DNA from: Actinoallomurus soli | GTDB lineage: Bacteria > Actinomycetota > Actinomycetes > Streptosporangiales > Streptosporangiaceae | Direction of reading: 5' to 3' | DNA: 64,000 nt | NCBI RefSeq assembly: GCF_024055715.1 | Contig: NZ_JAMXMV010000014.1 | Span: forward strand, 62,001-126,000 | Shown: in pieces, positions 59,722-64,000 of the stretch | How positions within the stretch are numbered: position 1 is the stretch's first letter | Layout: the number at the start of each line of letters is the position of its first letter | Made by a program: the position numbers and the translations under genes | Notes under the pieces: generated by a model | Seen by the model: only the letters and a program-made list of their open reading frames with translations | Database searches by the model: none | Told to the model about the DNA's origin: nothing

Positions 59722-60485
59722 CCGTACCGGCGCCGGCGGGTGGCGTAACTGCGCAGGGCGCGAAGGAAGTCGATCTCGCGGAACGCGGGCCAGGTGGCCT
59801 CGCAGAAGTACAGCTCCGAATAGGCGCTCTGCCAGAGCAGGAAGTTCGACATGCGCTGTTCGCCGCTGGTGCGGATGATCAGATCCGGATCGGGACGCCC
59901 GGCGGTGTAGAGGTGCCGCGCGATGTCGTTCACGGTCAGCGCCGCCGCCACCTCCCGCAGAGAGTCGCCGGCCTCGGCGCGCTCGTACAGATGGTCGCGC
60001 AGCGCGTCGGTGACCTCCTGCCGGCCGCCGTACCCCACGGCCAGGGTGACGTGAGCGCCGGTGGTGCAGGCGCGGGTCGCCTCGACGGCGTCCTTCAGGG
60101 CGCGGGCGGTGCTGTCGGGCAGCGCGTCGAGCAGGCCGGCGACGTGGACCTGCCAGCGGGCGTCCTCGCGGGCGAGACGCTCGGCGGCCATCCGCTCGAT
60201 CACCCGCATGAGGAAGGCGATCTCGGCGTCGCCGCGGCGCTGCAGGTTCTCGGTCGAGCAGAGGAAGACGGTGACGTGCCGGATCCCGATGGTCTCGCAC
60301 CAGGCCAGGACGTTCTCGGCGTGCGCGGCGCCGTGCTCGTGCCCGAGGCTCGGATCGTCCAGGCCGGCCCGCCGAGCCCAGCGGCGGTTGCCGTCCATGA
60401 TCAGGCCGACGTGCTCGGGGAGCGGGCCGCCGGCCACCTGCCGGCGTAGGCGGCGGGCGTACAGGGCGTGGACGAGACCGGTCAT
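59715..60485 (-). CDS. uppS: Cis-prenyltransferase (undecaprenyl diphosphate synthase family)
   Basis: 256 residues from ATG 60485 with GGAAGG 6 nt upstream. Signatures: HVGLIMDGNRRWARR with the catalytic Asp, FLCSTENLQRR, AVGYGGRQEVTDAL, RPDPDLIIRTSGEQRMSNFLLWQSAYSELYF. These proteins condense isopentenyl diphosphate to make the lipid carrier for cell-wall building or shorter polyprenyls. Actinobacteria usually have more than one copy, so this may be a second enzyme of different chain length. It is divergent from a PadR gene. Confidence 0.92.
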   Translation of the reverse strand: MTGLVHALYARRLRRQVAGGPLPEHVGLIMDGNRRWARRAGLDDPSLGHEHGAAHAENVLAWCETIGIRHVTVFLCSTENLQRRGDAEIAFLMRVIERMAAERLAREDARWQVHVAGLLDALPDSTARALKDAVEATRACTTGAHVTLAVGYGGRQEVTDALRDHLYERAEAGDSLREVAAALTVNDIARHLYTAGRPDPDLIIRTSGEQRMSNFLLWQSAYSELYFCEATWPAFREIDFLRALRSYATRRRRYGG

Positions 60486-60530
60486 CGGGCACCTTCCGTT
60501 CGCTGACGGCCACTTCGGAGCCGCGGCGGG

Positions 60531-60559
60531 TTGATACCTAGGCAGTCTATGCCTAGGAT
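60531..60559 (+). promoter_or_regulatory. padR-type promoter with embedded operator
   Basis: TTGATA (60531-60536) and TAGGAT (60554-60559) are 17 nt apart, a good -35/-10 pair. The perfect dyad CCTAGGCA-GTCTA-TGCCTAGG (60537-60557) fills the spacer and the -10. Transcription would start about at the ATG 60568, so the mRNA is probably leaderless; no ribosome site is visible. Confidence 0.7.
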
Positions 60560-60567
60560 CTCTTGGT

Positions 60568-60885
60568 ATGGATGCCGTACGTGGACACCTTGACGGGCTG
60601 GTGCTGGCGGTGCTCGCCACCGGCCCGGCGCACGGGTACCGGCTGATCGACCTGCTCCGAGAGCGCAGCGGCGGCTTCTTCGAGCTGCCCGAGGGGTCGG
60701 TCTACCCGGCACTGCACCGCCTGGAGCGGGCGGGCCTGATCGAGAGCGGCTGGTCGGCGGAGGAGGGCCGCCGCCGCCGCGTCTACGCGCTCACCGCCGG
60801 CGGCCGGCGGGCCGTCGACGAACGGCGCCGCGAGTGGCGGTCGTTCTCCGCGGCGGTCGACGCGATCTTCGGAACGGGGGCCTGA
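60568..60885 (+). CDS. PadR-family transcriptional regulator
   Basis: 105 residues from ATG 60568. Winged helix LDGLVLAVLATGPAHGYRLIDLLRERSGGFFELPEGSVYPALHRLERAGLIESGW with wing EEGRRRRVYALTAGGRRAV, and a short C-terminal dimer helix: the subfamily-1 type. A perfect dyad lies in its promoter, so it probably represses itself and the ABC exporter genes that follow. The next gene begins 2 bp after its stop. Confidence 0.93.
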   Translation: MDAVRGHLDGLVLAVLATGPAHGYRLIDLLRERSGGFFELPEGSVYPALHRLERAGLIESGWSAEEGRRRRVYALTAGGRRAVDERRREWRSFSAAVDAIFGTGA

Positions 60886-60887
60886 GG

Positions 60888-61913
60888 ATGCGCGACCCGA
60901 TGCGGGACTTCCTCGACGAGATGCTGACCGTCCTGCGTGTCGGCACCGGGCGCCGGCGCCGCATCGCCGCCGAGGTCTCGGACCACCTGACCGACCTGAT
61001 CGAGGAGGAGCGGCACCGCGGGGCCCGGCCCGAGGAGGCGGCCGAGCGCGCCGTGGCGCGCTTCGGCGACCCCCGCGCCCTCGCCGCCGAGTTCAACGCC
61101 GACCTCGCACGGCACTCACTGGGCCGCGCCGCGTGGGCGCTGACCGGCTGCGTCACGGTGGCGTTCGCGGCGGCGGGCCTTCCGCTCAACGGCGCGCCGC
61201 CGGCGCGCCCCTGGCCGTCGCCGGCGGTGTTCTACGCCGTTCCCGAACTGCTGGTGCAGCTCGCGATCGTCTGTGGCCTCAACGCCCTGTTCCTCACGGT
61301 CGTGGCGCCTCGGTTGCGCGGTGCCGCGCTCGCCGGGCGGCCGGCGGCGCTGGCCGGGCGCAACCTCGCCGCGGCCACCCTCGCGCTGATCCCGGTGGCG
61401 GTGGTGGCCGCCGGGAACCTCACGGGCTCCGTGCCGTTCGCCGAGCGCCTCCCGCTCGCCGTGCTGACGGTCGGCTTCCCACTCGCCGGCTGCGCGGCGC
61501 TGCGGGCCGCCGGGCGGGCGTCCTGGCTGGCGTCGCCCCGGGACGACGAGAACGTCCTGGACGTGATCGCCGCGGTCTGCCACGCGTCGGCCGGCCGCGT
61601 GCCGTACGCGGACCTGGTGCTCCGGACCGTCTCGAGCGGGTGGCGAGCGGCCTGCCGCCGGGCGCCTCGGCTCATGCGCTGGCTCGACCTTCGCCACCAC
61701 CCCTGGCAGGCCGCGGCGACCGTGTCGGTGGCCGCCGGCATCGGGCTGAAGACTCCGGACCTGCTCATCGGCGACCTCGACCCCCTTGCGGCCGTCATCG
61801 AGGCGGCCACGGTCTACACCTGCTTCGCCGCGCTCGGCGGCCTCCTCGGCCTGCGCGGCGGCCGGGCGGACGACCGGTCCGAGCCCGAGCACGCGCCGCT
61901 CGTCACCACCTGA
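60888..61913 (+). CDS. Membrane protein with N-terminal permease-prefix (HAAS-like) domain
   Basis: 341 residues from ATG 60888 with CCTGAGG upstream. Residues 1-65 (RDFLDEMLTVLRVGTGRRRRIAAEVSDHLTDLIEEER...AVARFGDPRALAAEF) form the helical HAAS/permease-prefix domain that often follows PadR genes. About six hydrophobic segments follow between residues 78 and 330. The HAAS domain is thought to link the PadR sensor circuit with a membrane partner. Function beyond that unknown; a hairpin and direct repeat separate it from the ABC genes. Confidence 0.85.
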   Translation: MRDPMRDFLDEMLTVLRVGTGRRRRIAAEVSDHLTDLIEEERHRGARPEEAAERAVARFGDPRALAAEFNADLARHSLGRAAWALTGCVTVAFAAAGLPLNGAPPARPWPSPAVFYAVPELLVQLAIVCGLNALFLTVVAPRLRGAALAGRPAALAGRNLAAATLALIPVAVVAAGNLTGSVPFAERLPLAVLTVGFPLAGCAALRAAGRASWLASPRDDENVLDVIAAVCHASAGRVPYADLVLRTVSSGWRAACRRAPRLMRWLDLRHHPWQAAATVSVAAGIGLKTPDLLIGDLDPLAAVIEAATVYTCFAALGGLLGLRGGRADDRSEPEHAPLVTT

Positions 61914-61930
61914 GCATCCCCGACCATCCC

Positions 61931-61973
61931 CGCCCGTGCGGGCCGACCACGTGCGCGCCGGTCCGCACGGGCG
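61931..61973 (+). terminator. Hairpin after the HAAS-type gene (partial terminator or attenuator)
   Basis: CGCCCGTGCGG (61931-61941) and CCGCACGGGCG (61963-61973) are perfectly complementary with a 21-nt loop, between genes of the same strand. It may reduce read-through from the padR operon to the ABC genes. Confidence 0.5.
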
Positions 61974-62037
61974 GGCCATACGCCTCCGTCCCACCGGCGG
62001 GCCGGCCATGTGCGCGCCGGTCCGCGGGACGGGCCAT
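61941..62037. repeat. Two direct repeats of about 38 bp, period 59
   Basis: GTGCGCGCCGGTCCGC at 61951-61966 recurs exactly at 62010-62025, and the flanks (GGCCGRCCAY before, a GGGCCAT end after) are also shared. The second copy lies 20 bp before the ABC ATPase start. Confidence 0.6.
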
Positions 62038-62056
62038 GCCGAAAATCAGGAGAACC

Positions 62057-62839
62057 ATGCCCGGCTCTGTCTCACCGACCGTCACGACCGCCGCGGCCAT
62101 CAGCGCGGTCGGGCTGTCCCGCCGCTACGGCGAGGGGCCCACCGCGGTCCACGCGCTCCGGGAGGTGGACCTCACGGTCCCGGCGAACTCCTTCACCGCC
62201 ATCATGGGACCGTCGGGCTCCGGGAAGTCGACGCTCCTGCACTGCCTGTCCGGGCTCGACACCGCCACCGGCGGGCAGGTCTTCCACGACGACATCGAGA
62301 TCACCCGCATGAGCGAGCGGGAGCTGACCCGGCTCCGCCGCGAGCGCGTGGGGTTCGTGTTCCAGGAGTTCAACCTGCTCCCGACACTGACCGCGCGGGA
62401 GAACGTCCTGCTGCCCCTGCAACTCGCCGGGCGGCGCCCCGATCCGGGCCTGCTGGAGACCGTCATCGGCCTGCTCGGGCTGGCCGAACGCCTCGATCAC
62501 CGCCCGGCCGAGCTGTCCGGCGGCCAGATCCAGCGGGTCGCCGTCGCCCGGGCGCTGGTCACCGAGCCGCGGGTCGTCTTCGCCGACGAGCCGACCGGCA
62601 ACCTGGACCGGCGTTCGGGGACGGAACTGCTGCGCCTGCTGCGCCGGTGCGTGGGCGAACTCGGCCAGACCGTCGTCATGGTCACCCACGACCCGGCCGC
62701 CGCGGCGTACGCCGATCGAGTGCTGTTCCTCGCCGACGGCCGGTTCGCGGGCGACCTGGCCGACCCGACGCTGCCGGCGATCCTCGACCGGCTGGACGCG
62801 CTGGAGGACGACCTCGGCGAGAACGGAGCGGAGCGGTGA
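62057..62839 (+). CDS. ABC transporter ATP-binding protein (MacB/LolD type)
   Basis: 260 residues from ATG 62057 with AGGAGA 3 nt upstream; ATG 62036 is an alternative. Walker A MGPSGSGKSTLLH, Q-loop FVFQEFNLLPTLT, signature LSGGQIQRVAVARAL, Walker B VVFADEPTGNLD and switch His in MVTHDP are all present, with the NLLP and PTGNLD segments typical of MacB/LolD ATPases. It serves the FtsX-like permease downstream (stop and start overlap by GTGA). Such systems move lipoproteins, peptides or antibiotics by mechanotransmission. Confidence 0.94.
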   Translation: MPGSVSPTVTTAAAISAVGLSRRYGEGPTAVHALREVDLTVPANSFTAIMGPSGSGKSTLLHCLSGLDTATGGQVFHDDIEITRMSERELTRLRRERVGFVFQEFNLLPTLTARENVLLPLQLAGRRPDPGLLETVIGLLGLAERLDHRPAELSGGQIQRVAVARALVTEPRVVFADEPTGNLDRRSGTELLRLLRRCVGELGQTVVMVTHDPAAAAYADRVLFLADGRFAGDLADPTLPAILDRLDALEDDLGENGAER

Positions 62840-64000
62840 GAGGCCTCGTCACGGTGCTGCGGCGGGGGCTCGCCGCGCGCCGGGTCCGTACCGCCACGAC
62901 GGCGATCGCGATCGCGGCCGCGGTGGCGTTCCTGTCCGGGACGTACGTGCTCACCGACACCATCGACGCGGGCGTACACCGTTCCGCCGCCGAGGCCACC
63001 GGCGGGGTGTCCGCGATCGTGACCGAGGCGGGCGGATTCGGCGGGTCGCTGTTCGGCGGCACGACGACGATCCATCCCGGCCTGGTGGCGAAGGTGCGAG
63101 GCGTGCCCGGGGTGAGCGCCGCGGAGGGCGTCGCGGTCGGCTACGCCATGCCGCTCGACCGGCGCGGCCACGCCGTCTCCTCCTCCGCCGCCATCGGTGT
63201 CTCCGCGCCCGCCGACCCGAGGCTGCGTCAGTTCGCGCTGCGCGACGGGCACTGGCCGCGCGGCGCGGACGAGGTCGCCGTCGACGCCACCACGGCGGGG
63301 ACGCTGCATCTCGCCCCGGGGCGCACGCTGCGCGTCGCCCTGGCGGGCGGCGCGCGGACGTTCACCATCAGCGGCGTCGTCGGGTTCGGCTCCGCCGGGA
63401 CCATCGCCGGGGTGAGCGTCGTCGCCTTCACCCCCGAGGCCGCGCCCGGGCTGCTCGGCACCGGCGGGAGGTACGCCGCCGTCGCGGCGGCCGGCGAGGC
63501 GGGGGTTCCGGCCGCCGCGCTCGCCCGCCGGATCAAGGCGGCGGTGGGCGCCGCCTACACCGTACGGACGGGTTCGCAGCAGGCCGACCGGCTGGCCGGC
63601 GACATCTCCGGCGCGGCCTCGGTGATCGGCGCGATCCTCGGCGCCTTCGCCGTGATCGCCCTCATCGTCGCGACCCTGCTGATCGCCAACACGTTCACGA
63701 TCACCGTCGCCCAGCGCACGCGGGAACTCGCCCTGCTGCGCTGCGTCGGGGCGAGCCGGGGCCAGACGGCCCGGCTCGTGATCCTCGAGGCCGTTTCGAT
63801 CGGGCTGGCCGGTGGCGTCGCCGGCCTGTTCGGGGGGATCGGGCTGGCCGCCGGCCTGCGCGCCTCCCTCGGCGCCCTGGGGCTGCCGCTGCCCGCCGCG
63901 GCGCCGGTCCTGCGGACGCACACCGTCGTGGCGTCGCTGATCGTCGGTGTCGGCGTGAGCGTGGTCGCGGCGGGCGCCGCCGCGCTCCGGGCGTCCCGCT
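62836..64000 (+). CDS. FtsX/MacB-type ABC permease (partial, runs off the right edge)
   Basis: At least 388 residues from GTG 62836, overlapping the ATPase stop (GTGA); no stop is reached by 64000. One N-terminal span (TAIAIAAAVAFLSGTYVL) leads to a MacB-like periplasmic core domain (about residues 45-245, including VPGVSAAEGVAVGY and ISGVVGFGSAGTIAG). Then come spans of the first FtsX module (VIGAILGAFAVIALIVATLLIANTFTITVAQRTRELALLRCVGASRGQ). The actinobacterial version normally has two such modules and about 800 residues, so roughly half is missing here. Confidence 0.93.
   Translation, partial: MRGLVTVLRRGLAARRVRTATTAIAIAAAVAFLSGTYVLTDTIDAGVHRSAAEATGGVSAIVTEAGGFGGSLFGGTTTIHPGLVAKVRGVPGVSAAEGVAVGYAMPLDRRGHAVSSSAAIGVSAPADPRLRQFALRDGHWPRGADEVAVDATTAGTLHLAPGRTLRVALAGGARTFTISGVVGFGSAGTIAGVSVVAFTPEAAPGLLGTGGRYAAVAAAGEAGVPAAALARRIKAAVGAAYTVRTGSQQADRLAGDISGAASVIGAILGAFAVIALIVATLLIANTFTITVAQRTRELALLRCVGASRGQTARLVILEAVSIGLAGGVAGLFGGIGLAAGLRASLGALGLPLPAAAPVLRTHTVVASLIVGVGVSVVAAGAAALRASR

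Overview
The window is about 70 percent GC with codon third positions almost all G or C, many GTG starts, serine/threonine kinases, DUF574-type methyltransferases, LuxR two-component systems and an actinobacterial-type gas vesicle operon. This points to a filamentous actinobacterium, perhaps Streptosporangiales or Streptomycetales; I cannot place it further from sequence alone. Nothing looks like a plasmid, prophage or integrative element. I saw no rRNA, tRNA, CRISPR array or insertion sequence.

Layout. (1) Positions 1-9065 are an accessory island that does not match a pathway I know. On the plus strand lie a MOCOS-like class V PLP enzyme, and later a MalY-type C-S lyase with a 67-residue small protein and a strong terminator. 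On the minus strand is a coupled run: a 147-residue helical protein, a 61-residue Arg/Gly-rich peptide, a two-Rossmann flavoprotein (joined to the peptide by TGATG), a membrane protein with a zinc ribbon and FHA-like domain (joined by ATGA), and, beyond a 400-bp gap, an MFS exporter. This is my best candidate for an undescribed system. (2) 9146-10664: a TPR protein and a DUF574 methyltransferase. (3) 10769-18774: decayed GH31 and ROK remnants, then a LacI regulator divergent from a 1860-residue secreted GH92 alpha-mannosidase, with two matching LacI-type operators. (4) 18834-21284: a SpoIIE/PP2C phosphatase and an Hsp20 chaperone. (5) 21748-27617: a ten-gene gas vesicle operon (Y-like, Z-like, A, F, G, O, J, L, S, K) behind a SigB-type promoter.

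(6) 27727-35173: a BlaI repressor and M56 metalloprotease pair, a phosphoesterase lipoprotein, a COG4705 membrane protein, an ABC transporter with a two-component system in one operon, and a 55-residue membrane protein. Three CTACTA-N6-TAGTAG type sites outline a small BlaI regulon. (7) 35324-43123: DUF523/DUF1722 protein, drug exporter with MarR regulator, DUF3533 permease, protein kinase, and a secreted phosphodiester glycosidase with a SPOR segment. (8) 43124-51754: a three-part FAD/Fe-S/CCG dehydrogenase, an esterase with a coding minisatellite, an FAD oxidoreductase, a sulfite-oxidase-like molybdoenzyme, a 16-bp noncoding minisatellite and a polytopic membrane protein. (9) 51989-64000: a Y-family polymerase, an MFS transporter fused to three carboxypeptidase-regulatory-like domains with a coupled YceI protein, an S53 protease, a Gfo/Idh/MocA oxidoreductase, a cis-prenyltransferase, and a PadR/membrane protein/ABC exporter group running off the right edge.

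Most convergent gene pairs are separated by perfect GC-rich hairpins, and many divergent ones by palindromes, so the regulatory layout can be read with some confidence. Functions come from motif recognition only; no database search was possible.
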